A program made the translations under genes and the position numbers. From Limnohabitans sp. (lineage in GTDB: Bacteria; Pseudomonadota; Gammaproteobacteria; Burkholderiales; Burkholderiaceae_C), in contig VERE01000002.1 in NCBI GenBank assembly GCA_018882835.1, positions 1 through 64,000 of the forward strand: a stretch of DNA of 64,000 bases, given 5' to 3'. Numbering within the stretch: the first letter of the stretch is position 1; each line of letters opens with the position of its first letter. Shown piece after piece: positions 1 through 8,817 of the stretch. The notes under the pieces were generated by a model. The model searched no databases and was not told where the DNA came from. It saw only the letters and a program-made list of their open reading frames with translations.

Positions 1-135
1 GCCCTGTACTGCATGCTTCGGTTTATGAAAGCACCAGATCAGCGAGTTCACGGCAGCGAGCAAAACTGCGCAGCTCATGCGCTCAATTTTCTGACTCGAG
101 TGTGGGAAAAATCCCGCAAAAACCAGACTAAGTAA
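1..135 (+). CDS. 3' end of an unidentified gene (partial, enters from left edge)
   Basis: The first base of the window is in an open frame that runs 44 codons to a TAA at 133-135, only 10 bases before the recombinase start at 146. The peptide is basic towards its end (it finishes RVWEKSRKNQTK). That spacing suggests it is cotranscribed with the recombinase, but 44 codons are too few to identify a family. It could also be a chance open frame. The start lies outside the window. Confidence 0.4.
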   Translation, partial: ALYCMLRFMKAPDQRVHGSEQNCAAHALNFLTRVWEKSRKNQTK

Positions 136-145
136 GGTCAAGAAT

Positions 146-1660
146 ATGCTCTTCGCTTATTGCGCCAACATCCCTCGCAACACCGTGATTGCGTCTTCTG
201 TCGAAGACGACTCACGCATCGATGAGTTGATGGACTTTTTGCACACCCACAATATGCTTGATCACTACGCCAAGAGCAGTGGATTGGACATGGCACAGTG
301 GGAAGCGAGCAAGAAAGCCGCGCGAGACATCCAGTCAGCGTTTGCCTGCGATGTGTCCAATGGCATTTTTGAAGCAGACACGCAGGAGCAGCATGAATCG
401 TTGATGCGGCATCTGCACAGGCTGCATAAATTTGGAATGCTCGATCACCAGTCGATGGCCTGCGCTGAAAATTCTATTGTCTGCAAGGATTCTGCCCCGG
501 CCACCCCATCGCTGCCCATCGATGCGCCAACACCGGCGCAAAGTCCATTGCCGACTGCGCATACCCCGGCTCTGGCTCCAGTTGCTGCAGTGACCACGAT
601 CCTCACGCCGGAGCAGATGCGAGAGGAAATCATTCGAGACATTAAGTCCCGCTACAACTCTGGTATCCCTCTACGCCTGAGCGATGCGCTTGTGCATTAC
701 TGCGCACTTGTCAACCGCAAGGTCTCCAAGGATGAGCGATCACGCATCAAGGTTTTGAGTGAGCACATCGGCGATCTTTTCCTCCACGACTATTCAGATA
801 CGCACTTCACCAAATACAAGAACGCGCAGATGTCGGAGCGCGATGTCCGGACCCTTGACGAGCAAATTGCCTTGGTGCGCAGGATCTACAAGGTGCTCAT
901 AGAGCAGCGTGTCTATTTCGGCATGAACCCGCTTCAGACATGGAGGCCGTCTGTTACTGCCAAATCGCGCAAGCTCAAGGCAGCAAGCTCTATTGTTACG
1001 GTTGATCGCATTGCGAGCGTATTTGGCTCCAAGGCATTTGCAGATTTTGGTCGGTCCCATCCAGCCTACTATCTCATCATCATGACCGCAGTCGTTACGG
1101 GCATGCGTATCACCAGCATCTGCCGTCTTCAAAGTGCCGACCTGCTGGTCACCTTGGATGGCATTCCTGTCATCGACATTTTCCACATGGACAAGACGCT
1201 CGCCGGCAAGCGTCAGGTTCCTATTCCTCAGGAACTGTTCACGGCTTTGAAGACATTCCTCGAAATGAACGATGGCTTTGGAATTGATGATCGCGGCGAA
1301 AAGGGTTGCTCTGACGCAATCCGAGATCTCAACGAGGATTTTTTCAAGCTCAACCCCAAACTGTCCCACACTGCACTCACGCCACATGGCTTGCGCACAT
1401 CGCTGAACAACTACTTGATCAAGAATTGTGTTCCGATGGACATCCGCTGTGCGCTGCTTGGCCACTCATTGGGGCATGTGAACAATCGAGCCTATTCCTC
1501 AGGTGTTCCGACACCAGTTCTGGTCGCTGGCCTTTGCGGCCTGCAAGACAAGATCTTGGCCGGGTTGAACTTCGACCAAGACATTGCGCTTGAAGCCGGT
1601 TACCTCATCGCGGGCAGCACGCATCAGCTCCATCATTGTTCACCACCAATCTTGCAATGA
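146..1660 (+). CDS. Tyrosine recombinase / phage-type integrase (int1)
   Basis: A 504-residue site-specific recombinase. The C-terminal catalytic domain shows the family's active-site set: Arg in GMRITS (about residue 321), a Lys in the DKTLAGKR beta-hairpin region, HGLR (about 414-417), His in LLGHS, and the nucleophilic Tyr in NRAYSS. The central part (about residues 160-260) is the SAM-like core-binding domain. The first 150 residues are unusual and contain a Pro/Ala/Thr-rich linker at about 115-150. The ATG is preceded by AAGGT. The catalytic half is clearly related to the convergent recombinase at 1711-3072 (shared TGMR, DKT-AG-R and VPIP/DIPVP blocks). It probably catalyses integration or excision of the element whose edge lies here; its exact target is unknown. 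Confidence 0.88.
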   Translation: MLFAYCANIPRNTVIASSVEDDSRIDELMDFLHTHNMLDHYAKSSGLDMAQWEASKKAARDIQSAFACDVSNGIFEADTQEQHESLMRHLHRLHKFGMLDHQSMACAENSIVCKDSAPATPSLPIDAPTPAQSPLPTAHTPALAPVAAVTTILTPEQMREEIIRDIKSRYNSGIPLRLSDALVHYCALVNRKVSKDERSRIKVLSEHIGDLFLHDYSDTHFTKYKNAQMSERDVRTLDEQIALVRRIYKVLIEQRVYFGMNPLQTWRPSVTAKSRKLKAASSIVTVDRIASVFGSKAFADFGRSHPAYYLIIMTAVVTGMRITSICRLQSADLLVTLDGIPVIDIFHMDKTLAGKRQVPIPQELFTALKTFLEMNDGFGIDDRGEKGCSDAIRDLNEDFFKLNPKLSHTALTPHGLRTSLNNYLIKNCVPMDIRCALLGHSLGHVNNRAYSSGVPTPVLVAGLCGLQDKILAGLNFDQDIALEAGYLIAGSTHQLHHCSPPILQ

Positions 1661-1710
1661 TCGTTTGTTGCAGCTAGGCTAGGCCTGAAGCAAGCTCCCT
1701 GAGTAAACCC

Positions 1711-3072
1711 TCAGTGCCATTCAAAGCCCATGTACTCCAAGATGGCCAATTGGTGCTTTCCAATGCGATCGGCCAGAGTTTCGACCGATGGTGTGCGCGC
1801 ATAGATGCCCGTTGTCATCGTCTCGTCCACATGCCCTAGCACTGCGCCGCAGATGTACTGCTCCACACCCTCGCTCAACAGGTGGTTGTTGAACGATTTT
1901 CGGAAGGCGTGGAAACTCAGCTTGGGCACGGCATCTTCCAGCCTGTGCTCTTTGAGAAAGGCGCGGATCGGCTTGTTCACGGCGTCAGAGTACCCTTTGC
2001 CGCCGTCACGCTTTGTCAGGCCAAAGCTGCCATGTTTGCGGAGGTGGCTTTTGAGGGCATCGAATAGCTTTTGCGGCACAGGGATGTCGCGGTTGCCCGC
2101 GACCGTTTTATCGGCGCTGATGTCGATATATGGCGTCCCCTTCATGGAGACCTTCAACTCGTCGGGCCCCAAGCGCGCAAGGCTCGATACCCTCATACCG
2201 GTTACAAGGCCGGTCATCACGATCAGGTAGATGCTTGGCTTTTGTTCGCGGAGCTTGGCGAACCGGCTGTCGCCAAAGATGCGCTTGAGATCGTTATAGG
2301 CAATGGGCTTGGTGCCGCTTTGCCGACGCTCACGCTTGCTGACCAGATTTTTGCCGGAGGCCGGATTGGCACCATTGAACTGGCCCTGCTTTTTGAGGTG
2401 GTTGATGACCGCTCGCAGGAAACCGATCTTGTTGTCTACGGTCCGCGCATCGTTGCCCATGGTTGTGCGCAGGTGCACGATCAAATCGCTGACATCGGCC
2501 TCTGTCAGCCTGCGGATGTCGCGGTTCTTGAAGTACGGGGTGAGCTCTTTGGCATAGGTGGTGTAGTCCACTTTGGTCACCTCGCCGATGCGTCGCACGG
2601 AGATGTATTGACCAAAGACCCTAGCCATCTTGAACTTGTCCGCATCCTCCAAGGCCTTTTTGGGGGCAAAAAGGCTGGGCAGGGTGTGTGCCTGCCTTGC
2701 TACCGTTTGGGGCTCAATAGGTACCACGAGTTCTACGGTTTCCCCTGCCATCAGCGCTGGCACAGTTGCTGGGTCTGGGCACGAGATATTTGCCATGGGT
2801 GCCAGAGGCATGTGCAATGCCTGCGGGTCAGAGGACTGCGCATGGGGCACATGGACCCACTGCTGCGCTGGAGCTGCGGCCATGCCGCGTCCCCAGCCTG
2901 TGCTGGGCACAAGGGCAGCGTTGTAGGCCATTTGACCCATGAGCTGCATGGCTCGCAATTTGGCGAGATTGGGATCAAGCGTGCCAAGGGATCGCTTGAT
3001 TTGCCTGCCTGCGACACGCAGGTGCAGGACGAAGGTATTGTTTCGTTTGTAGATGGGAAGGGTCAGGGCCAT
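1711..3072 (-). CDS. Tyrosine recombinase / integrase next to tRNA-Asp (int2)
   Basis: A 453-residue recombinase with a complete active site: Arg in VTGMRVSS, Lys in DKTVAGNR, HAFR, His in VLGHVDE, and Tyr in TTGIYAR. The N-terminus (KRNNTFVLHLRVAGRQIKRSLGT) resembles the beta-stranded arm-binding module of integrases. It is read in the same direction as tRNA-Asp and begins 105 bases beyond that tRNA's 3' end, the usual place for the integrase of an island inserted at a tRNA. A perfect tandem 12-bp repeat sits directly upstream of its ATG, where a ribosome binding site would be expected, and no good Shine-Dalgarno is visible. The gene faces int1 and the two end 50 bases apart. Confidence 0.9.
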   Translation of the reverse strand: MALTLPIYKRNNTFVLHLRVAGRQIKRSLGTLDPNLAKLRAMQLMGQMAYNAALVPSTGWGRGMAAAPAQQWVHVPHAQSSDPQALHMPLAPMANISCPDPATVPALMAGETVELVVPIEPQTVARQAHTLPSLFAPKKALEDADKFKMARVFGQYISVRRIGEVTKVDYTTYAKELTPYFKNRDIRRLTEADVSDLIVHLRTTMGNDARTVDNKIGFLRAVINHLKKQGQFNGANPASGKNLVSKRERRQSGTKPIAYNDLKRIFGDSRFAKLREQKPSIYLIVMTGLVTGMRVSSLARLGPDELKVSMKGTPYIDISADKTVAGNRDIPVPQKLFDALKSHLRKHGSFGLTKRDGGKGYSDAVNKPIRAFLKEHRLEDAVPKLSFHAFRKSFNNHLLSEGVEQYICGAVLGHVDETMTTGIYARTPSVETLADRIGKHQLAILEYMGFEWH

Positions 3073-3079
3073 GGTTCAG

Positions 3080-3103
3080 ATCTGCTACCAAATCTGCTAC
3101 CAA
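3080..3103. repeat. Tandem 12-bp direct repeat upstream of int2
   Basis: ATCTGCTACCAA occurs twice, back to back and without a mismatch (3080-3091 and 3092-3103), 7 bases upstream of the int2 ATG. On the coding strand of int2 each copy reads TTGGTAGCAGAT. Direct repeats in this position are typical arm-type or autoregulatory binding sites of integrases; that role is inferred. Confidence 0.75.
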
Positions 3104-3134
3104 CTCGAAAATCACTCTACGGACTCCAGAAGGA

Positions 3135-3171
3135 AAAAAGCCTTCTAAATCAATGACTTAGAAGGCTTTTT
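3135..3171 (-). terminator. Rho-independent terminator after the tRNA cluster
   Basis: A perfect 14-bp stem (3135-3148 with 3158-3171) with core AAGCCTTC/GAAGGCTT and a 9-base loop. It carries A/T runs on both sides, so it could work in both directions. It lies 6 bases after the encoded CCA of tRNA-Asp, and so probably ends the gltX-tRNA transcript. Confidence 0.85.
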
Positions 3172-3177
3172 ATCTTT

Positions 3178-3254
3178 TGGCGGAGTGGACGGGGCTCGAA
3201 CCCGCGACCCCCGGCGTGACAGGCCGGTATTCTAACCAACTGAACTACCACTCC
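3178..3254 (-). tRNA. tRNA-Asp (GTC)
   Basis: A 77-base cloverleaf with acceptor GGAGTGG/CCACTCC, discriminator G and an encoded CCA. The anticodon loop CTGTCAC gives GTC, and the T-arm reads GGTTCGAGCC. It closely matches E. coli tRNA-Asp. Last of three tRNAs downstream of gltX and the probable attachment site of the element to its left. Confidence 0.97.
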
Positions 3255-3309
3255 GCGTGGTGCAACGTTCGCAACCGGCTTTTCAACCGATTGCCAAGTG
3301 CTGCAAACT

Positions 3310-3385
3310 TGGCGACCCTACGGGGATTCGAACCCCGGTACTCACCGTGAAAGGGTGATGTCCTAGGCCTCTAGACGATAGGGTC
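3310..3385 (-). tRNA. tRNA-Glu (TTC)
   Basis: A 76-base cloverleaf with encoded CCA and anticodon TTC in the loop CTTTCAC. The D-arm TCGTCTAGAGGCC is typical of tRNA-Glu. It lies downstream of glutamyl-tRNA synthetase on the same strand, so enzyme and substrate tRNA may share a transcript. Confidence 0.97.
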
Positions 3386-3417
3386 AAAACCTGGACTGTT
3401 TCCAACTCGACGCTTTC

Positions 3418-3493
<76 letters not shown>

Positions 3494-3528
3494 GTTTGGG
3501 CGTCGAGAAAAAGATTGTAACCTAATTT

Positions 3529-4914
3529 TCAGGCTTTTGCCAATCGACTCAAAACCATTTCGCGATGGCACAAGGCCAGTACCGCATCCAGCGAGGGTGT
3601 CTGGGCTGTGCCCATCAACAACACGCGCACCGGCATGGCCAATTGCGGCATTTTCAAGCCGGTGGCCGTCAGTACCTCTTTGATGGTTGCCGCAATGGAT
3701 GCCTTGTCCCAGGCAACACTTTGCAAACGCTCGGTCAGCAAAGCCAAAGCTGGCATGACCGCAGGGGTCACATGTTGTGACAGCTCTTCTGCAGAGGCTT
3801 GCACTTCGCCATAAAAAGCGGTGGCCCAATTGGCCAATGCCACCAGGGTATCGCAGCGGTCTTTGAAGAGCGCGCAAATGGCTTGCAGGCGCTCATCAGG
3901 TGTGATGCCGCGTTGCGCCAGGAAAGGTGTGACGGCAAGGGCCAAGTCCTCATCGGGCATGGCCTTCAAGTGCTGGGCATTCACCCAGCGCAGCTTGGCA
4001 TCGTCAAACTGCGCGGCACTGCGACCCAAGTGGTCAAGGTTGAACCACGACAAAAATTGTGCGCGACTGAAAATTTCATCGTCGCCGTGGCTCCATCCCA
4101 AACGCGCCAGGTAGTTCACCATGGCCTCGGGCAAATAGCCTTCGTCGCGGTACTGGGTGACGGGCTTGGCGCCGTTGCGCTTGCTCATCTTCTCGCCCTG
4201 CTCGTTCAGCACGGTGGGCAAGTGCGCGTACACCGGGGGCACATGTCCCAGCGCTTGGAAGATGTTGATTTGCCGCGGGGTGTTGTTCACATGGTCGTCA
4301 CCGCGGATCACATGGGTGATGCGCATGTCGATGTCGTCCACCACCACACAGAAGTTGTAAGTGGGCGTGCCGTCGGGCCGCGCGATCACCAAATCGTCGA
4401 GTTCTTGGTTGCTGATTTCAATGCGGCCTTTGACCTTGTCGTCCCAGGCCACTACGCCATCGATGGGATTGCGAAAACGCAGCACAGGTTGGACACCGGT
4501 AGGGATGGCAGGCAAGGTCTTGCCGGGCTCGGGGCGCCAGGTGCCGTCGTAGCGCGGCTTTTCTTTCGCGGCCATCTGTCGCTCACGCAAGGCATCTAGC
4601 TCTGCCACGCTCATGTAGCAGGGGTAAACATGGCCAGCGGCCTGCAACTCGGCCAGCACTTGCTTGTACCGCTCGATGCGCTGCATTTGGTAGAACGGCC
4701 CCTCATCTGGGTCCATGCCCAGCCAGCGCATGCCTTCCAGAATGACGTCCACTGCGGCTTGGGTGGAGCGATCCAGGTCGGTGTCTTCAATGCGCAAAAT
4801 GAAGGTGCCCCCGGTAGCGCGCGCAAAGGCCCAAGGGTACAAAGCCGAGCGGATGTTGCCCAGGTGAATGAAGCCCGTCGGTGACGGGGCAAAACGGGTG
4901 CGAACAGCGGTCAT
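3529..4914 (-). CDS. gltX: Glutamyl-tRNA synthetase
   Basis: Charges tRNA-Glu with glutamate in the cytoplasm (class I synthetase). At 461 residues it has normal length. The HIGH-type signature is [17 protein letters not shown] at about residues 8-24 and the KMSKS-type loop is [10 protein letters not shown] at about 240. The anticodon-binding region fills the C-terminal third. It starts 4 bases after metZ stops on the same strand and is followed by tRNA-Ala, tRNA-Glu and tRNA-Asp, so it probably belongs to the folC-metZ transcription unit or its downstream part. Confidence 0.97.
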   Translation of the reverse strand: MTAVRTRFAPSPTGFIHLGNIRSALYPWAFARATGGTFILRIEDTDLDRSTQAAVDVILEGMRWLGMDPDEGPFYQMQRIERYKQVLAELQAAGHVYPCYMSVAELDALRERQMAAKEKPRYDGTWRPEPGKTLPAIPTGVQPVLRFRNPIDGVVAWDDKVKGRIEISNQELDDLVIARPDGTPTYNFCVVVDDIDMRITHVIRGDDHVNNTPRQINIFQALGHVPPVYAHLPTVLNEQGEKMSKRNGAKPVTQYRDEGYLPEAMVNYLARLGWSHGDDEIFSRAQFLSWFNLDHLGRSAAQFDDAKLRWVNAQHLKAMPDEDLALAVTPFLAQRGITPDERLQAICALFKDRCDTLVALANWATAFYGEVQASAEELSQHVTPAVMPALALLTERLQSVAWDKASIAATIKEVLTATGLKMPQLAMPVRVLLMGTAQTPSLDAVLALCHREMVLSRLAKA

Positions 4915-4918
4915 GTGC

Positions 4919-6136
4919 TTACAGTGTGTCCAGGCCGCGCGACAAGTCGGCCTTCAAATCGTCAAGGTGCTCGAGGCCCACGGCCACGCGAATCAGGTGT
5001 TGCTGAATGCCTGCTGCCACGCGCTGCTCTTCGGTCAAGCGGCCATGCGAGGTGCTGGCCGGTTGGGTGATGATGGTTTTCACGTCGCCCAGGTTCGCAG
5101 TGACCGACATCAACTGCGTGCTGTCAATCACATGCCAGGCATTGCGCCGCCCCACCTCCGGCGAGTCGCCAAAGACATCAAACGACACCACTGCCCCACC
5201 CTGGCCCGATTGCTGTGCCATGGCCAAGGCATGCTGCGGGTGACTGGGCAAGCCCGGGTAATAAACCCGTGCCACACGAGGATGCGACTCGAGCCAACGC
5301 GCCAACGCCAACGCGCGCTGCGACTGCGCCTCCATGCGAATGCCCAAGGTCTCCAAGCCCTTGAGGACCACCCAGGCATTGAACGGCGACAAGCTCATAC
5401 CCGCACTGCGCATGACCGGAATGAACTTCTCGCGCACCATGGCCTCGCTGGCACACAAGGCACCAGCAATCACGCGGCCCTGCCCGTCCAGGTATTTGGT
5501 GCCAGAGTGCACCACGACGTCTGCGCCCAGCGCAATGGGCTTTTGCAAGGCGGGGGTACAGAAACAATTGTCAACGGCCAGCACTGCCCCCCCCGAATGG
5601 GCAATATCTGCCAGCAAGCGAATGTCACACACTTCCGTCAAGGGGTTGGTGGGTGTTTCGGCAAACAACAGCTTGGTGTTGGGCTGCATGGCACGGCGCC
5701 ATTCGTCCGGGTCGGTTTGGCTGACAAAGGTGGTCTGAACGCCAAATTTGCCAAACTCTGAACCAATCAGCTTCAGAGTCGAGCCAAACACCGAGCGCGA
5801 GCACACCACATGGTCGCCACTCTTGAGCAAGCCCATGCACAGCAAGAGCACCGCGGCCATGCAGCTGGCGGTACCAATACAGGCTTCTGAACCCTCGAGC
5901 GCGGCCAGACGCTTTTCCATGCTGGCCACGGTGGGGTTGGTGAAGCGTGAGTAGATGTAGCCCTCTTCCTCTCCCGAAAAACGGCGCGCGGCGGTTTCGC
6001 AATCGGGCTGGGTGAAACTGGAGGTGATGAACAAGGCCTCGGAGTTTTCACCGTACTGGGTTTTGTCCACGGCCGCGCGAACGGCCAGGGTGTCGAGGTG
6101 CAGGCCTTGCGGCAAATCGGGTTTGTTGGAGCTCAT
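4919..6136 (-). CDS. metZ: O-succinylhomoserine sulfhydrylase
   Basis: A PLP enzyme of the Cys/Met metabolism family, 405 residues. It forms homocysteine from O-succinylhomoserine and sulfide in methionine synthesis. The PLP lysine lies in [12 protein letters not shown]; upstream are the YSRFTNPT motif and the cofactor-binding stretch ETPTNPL...AVDN. Assignment as metZ rather than metB or metC rests on the characteristic N-terminus ([18 protein letters not shown]) and on its place after purF, the standard order in this group. The purF stop and the metZ ATG are 10 bases apart. Confidence 0.92.
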   Translation of the reverse strand: MSSNKPDLPQGLHLDTLAVRAAVDKTQYGENSEALFITSSFTQPDCETAARRFSGEEEGYIYSRFTNPTVASMEKRLAALEGSEACIGTASCMAAVLLLCMGLLKSGDHVVCSRSVFGSTLKLIGSEFGKFGVQTTFVSQTDPDEWRRAMQPNTKLLFAETPTNPLTEVCDIRLLADIAHSGGAVLAVDNCFCTPALQKPIALGADVVVHSGTKYLDGQGRVIAGALCASEAMVREKFIPVMRSAGMSLSPFNAWVVLKGLETLGIRMEAQSQRALALARWLESHPRVARVYYPGLPSHPQHALAMAQQSGQGGAVVSFDVFGDSPEVGRRNAWHVIDSTQLMSVTANLGDVKTIITQPASTSHGRLTEEQRVAAGIQQHLIRVAVGLEHLDDLKADLSRGLDTL

Positions 6137-6146
6137 GAAAGGGCCA

Positions 6147-7661
6147 TCAATCAGCAGTGTTGGGCAAGGCCAGGCGCGAGTTGTCGTCCTCGCCCTCTTC
6201 TTGTCCCACGCGGTTTTGGTTCAAACGGACAATGTCTTCCAGGGACACGTCACCAGTTACATACTGGCCATCAAAGCAAGAAGCATCAAAGCCATCGAGT
6301 TTGGGCGAGCCGTTCAGCGCGGCTTGGCGAACGGCCAGCTTCATGGCGTCCACATCCTGATAAATCAGGGCATCGCAGCCAATCAATTCGCGCACCTCTT
6401 CGACTGTGCGGTCGTGTGCCACCAACTCAGTGGGGGTGGGCATGTCAATGCCGTACACATTGGGAAAGCGCACCGGTGGCGCGGCACTGGCCATGTACAC
6501 CCGGCGGGCGCCAGCGTCACGCGCCATTTGCACGATCTCGCGGCTGGTGGTGCCGCGCACAATAGAGTCATCGACCAGCAGCACATTGCGGCCTTTGAAC
6601 TCGCTGGCAATCACGTTGAGTTTTTGCCGCACCGAGCGCTTGCGAACACCCTGCCCTGGCATGATGAAGGTGCGGCCCACATAGCGGTTTTTCACAAAAC
6701 CTTCGCGGTAGGGCTTGCCCAGCAAATGGGCCAGTTGCGTGGCGCTCGGACGGCTCGATTCCGGAATGGGAATGACCACATCGATGTCTTGCGGCGGCAC
6801 GGTGGAGATGACGCGCTTGGCCAGGGTTTCGCCCAGATTCAGGCGGGCCTGGTAAACCGACATGCCATCGAGCGTGGAGTCGGGGCGCGCCAGGTAAACG
6901 AATTCGAATATGCAAGGATTCAGGCTGGGCTTTTCAGCGCATTGTTGCGCGTGGACCTGGCCCGCCAAATCGATGAACACAGCCTCGCCGGGGGCGATGT
7001 CACGCTCGAACACATGACCCGTGCCTTCCAGGGCCACCGATTCGCTGCCCACCATGACCGTACCGTCTTTGCCGCGGCCCATGCACAGCGGGCGAATGCC
7101 ATAGGGGTCACGAAACGCCAGCAAGCCATGACCGGCAATCAGAGCGATCACCGCATAGGAGCCGCGGATGCGCTGGTGCACGCCGCGCACGGCGGCAAAA
7201 ACATCTTGCGGTGCCAGGGGCAAGCCACGGGTTGTTTTTTCAAGTTCATGCGCCAGCACATTGAGCAGCACTTCCGAGTCGCTCTCGGTGTTGATGTGAC
7301 GGTGATCGGTGGAGAACAACTCGGCTTTCAAGGCTTGCGCGTTGGTCAGGTTCCCGTTGTGCACCAGCACCAGGCCGAAAGGCGCATTCACATAAAACGG
7401 CTGCGCTTCTTCTTCGCTGTAAGCATTGCCGGCCGTGGGGTAACGCACTTGGCCCAAGCCGGTCGGTCCAGGCAAGGCCCGCATATTGCGGGTGCGAAAC
7501 ACATCGCGCACCATGCCCTTGGCCTTGTGCATGAAAAACTTGCGATCTAGCTGGGTCACGATGCCAGCGGCGTCCTGCCCCCGGTGCTGCAACAGCAACA
7601 GGGCGTCATAAATCAACTGGTTCACTGGTGCGTTGCTGACAACGCCGACGATTCCACACAT
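6147..7661 (-). CDS. purF: Amidophosphoribosyltransferase
   Basis: Catalyses the first committed step of purine synthesis: PRPP + glutamine to phosphoribosylamine. 504 residues. The N-terminus MCGIVGVV supplies Cys2, the glutaminase nucleophile, with no propeptide. The phosphoribosyltransferase domain carries the PRPP loop VLLVDDSIVRGTTSRE at about residues 362-377. The ATG shares its A with the cvpA stop (TGATG), so the two are translationally coupled. A conserved cvpA-purF pair. Confidence 0.97.
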   Translation of the reverse strand: MCGIVGVVSNAPVNQLIYDALLLLQHRGQDAAGIVTQLDRKFFMHKAKGMVRDVFRTRNMRALPGPTGLGQVRYPTAGNAYSEEEAQPFYVNAPFGLVLVHNGNLTNAQALKAELFSTDHRHINTESDSEVLLNVLAHELEKTTRGLPLAPQDVFAAVRGVHQRIRGSYAVIALIAGHGLLAFRDPYGIRPLCMGRGKDGTVMVGSESVALEGTGHVFERDIAPGEAVFIDLAGQVHAQQCAEKPSLNPCIFEFVYLARPDSTLDGMSVYQARLNLGETLAKRVISTVPPQDIDVVIPIPESSRPSATQLAHLLGKPYREGFVKNRYVGRTFIMPGQGVRKRSVRQKLNVIASEFKGRNVLLVDDSIVRGTTSREIVQMARDAGARRVYMASAAPPVRFPNVYGIDMPTPTELVAHDRTVEEVRELIGCDALIYQDVDAMKLAVRQAALNGSPKLDGFDASCFDGQYVTGDVSLEDIVRLNQNRVGQEEGEDDNSRLALPNTAD

Positions 7662-8146
7662 CAGGGAAGGTACTTTCCAAAATCAGCCGGCAGCACCGGC
7701 TTCAAAAAATGCAACAACTGCGTCAACGCTCGGGCGCCTTCAGACTGCCGCCATGTGGCGGTGTCTTGTATGGGCGTCATACCTGCGATCACCGTGATGA
7801 CCAGCAACACAATCACGCCGCGCAGGCTTCCAAAGACAGCCCCCAGCATACGGTCCAAAACACCCAGGCCCACTGCGGCCACCAACTTCTGCAACACCCA
7901 CCCGGACACAGCCGTCAGCACCAGCACCGCGATGAACACCACCACAAAACCCGCCAGATAACGCAAGCCCTCGCTGGCGCCTTCCATGGGCATGCGCTGC
8001 CCCACCTCGGGCGCAAACATCTGCGCCAGCAAGAAGCCTGCAATCCAGCCCGCCAGGGACAGCACTTCACGCACCAGCCCCCGCCAAACCCCCAACAGCA
8101 TGGACGCCGTCAGAATGGCCAGCAGGATCCAGTCCAGTGCAGCCAT
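7661..8146 (-). CDS. cvpA: CvpA family inner-membrane protein
   Basis: 161 residues with four predicted membrane segments (about 4-22, 28-45, 65-88 and 100-120) and the family N-terminus LDWILLAILTASMLLGVWRG. In E. coli CvpA is needed for colicin V production and envelope stress tolerance; its molecular role is unclear. Its stop overlaps the purF start by one base, and the SPOR gene ends 4 bases upstream of its start. Confidence 0.9.
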   Translation of the reverse strand: MAALDWILLAILTASMLLGVWRGLVREVLSLAGWIAGFLLAQMFAPEVGQRMPMEGASEGLRYLAGFVVVFIAVLVLTAVSGWVLQKLVAAVGLGVLDRMLGAVFGSLRGVIVLLVITVIAGMTPIQDTATWRQSEGARALTQLLHFLKPVLPADFGKYLP

Positions 8147-8150
8147 GCGT

Positions 8151-8813
8151 TCAGAAAGTCAAAAGAGTCGCTTGCAATTGCATGCTCTTGACCTTGGCCA
8201 ATGCTTTTTCAGCCTCTGCTTTGTTGGTATAGGGCCCCATGCGCACACGCGTGCGTTTGCCTTCTTTGGTCTCTGCCAACTGGGTGTAGGTTTTCAAGCC
8301 AGCTTTTTCAAGTTTGGCGCGCACTTCTCGCACCTTGGCGTCTTCTGCATAGGCCCCCACTTGCACCACATAGCGCGGGCTGGCCTCTTCTTTGGTGGCA
8401 GGCGGCGCTTCTGTGGGCTGGGCAGGGGCCAGTGCCACGGTGGGCGCATCTTTGGGGATGGCTGGCGCGGCTGCAATGACTTCTTCTTTGGGGCCCAAGC
8501 TGGCAGCAGGTGCCAGCTCAGCGGGCCTGGTCTCTGCCTCCGTGGGCGCTTTGACCAGCGCAGGCGGCACGGCGCCAGGCGCAAGCTTGTTCTTGTCGGG
8601 AATGTCGATGGGAATATCCACCGAAATGGGGCGCGGTTGGGTGTCAAAAAGTAACGGAAAACCCACCACCGCCAACAAGACCAGAACCGCAGCACCCATC
8701 AAGCGCTGGCGGGCCCGACGCCGCAAGGCTTCAAGGCTCTCTGCAGGGGACGCACTGGCCAGCGCTTCATCGCTACCCACCCGACCCGGCAATCGAAATT
8801 TGAAAAAAGCCAT
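8151..8813 (-). CDS. SPOR-domain membrane protein (DedD-like)
   Basis: 220 residues: a short basic cytoplasmic N-terminus, one membrane anchor (about residues 40-58, LMGAAVLVLLAVVGFPLLF), a long Pro/Ala/Glu-rich periplasmic linker (about 70-140), and a C-terminal SPOR domain (YVVQVGAYAEDAKVREVRAK to the end). SPOR domains bind denuded septal peptidoglycan, so a cell-division role like DedD is likely. It sits between folC and cvpA, as dedD does in E. coli. Confidence 0.88.
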   Translation of the reverse strand: MAFFKFRLPGRVGSDEALASASPAESLEALRRRARQRLMGAAVLVLLAVVGFPLLFDTQPRPISVDIPIDIPDKNKLAPGAVPPALVKAPTEAETRPAELAPAASLGPKEEVIAAAPAIPKDAPTVALAPAQPTEAPPATKEEASPRYVVQVGAYAEDAKVREVRAKLEKAGLKTYTQLAETKEGKRTRVRMGPYTNKAEAEKALAKVKSMQLQATLLTF

Positions 8814-8817
8814 GAAC

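Noticed and set aside
2071-3156. 361-codon open frame opposite int2
   Set aside because: It is antisense to a recombinase with a complete active site and gives no recognisable protein; its codon pattern mirrors the real gene.
6012-7550. 512-codon open frame opposite purF
   Set aside because: Antisense shadow of a certain purF, rich in His/Gln/Ala as expected from reversed GC-rich codons.
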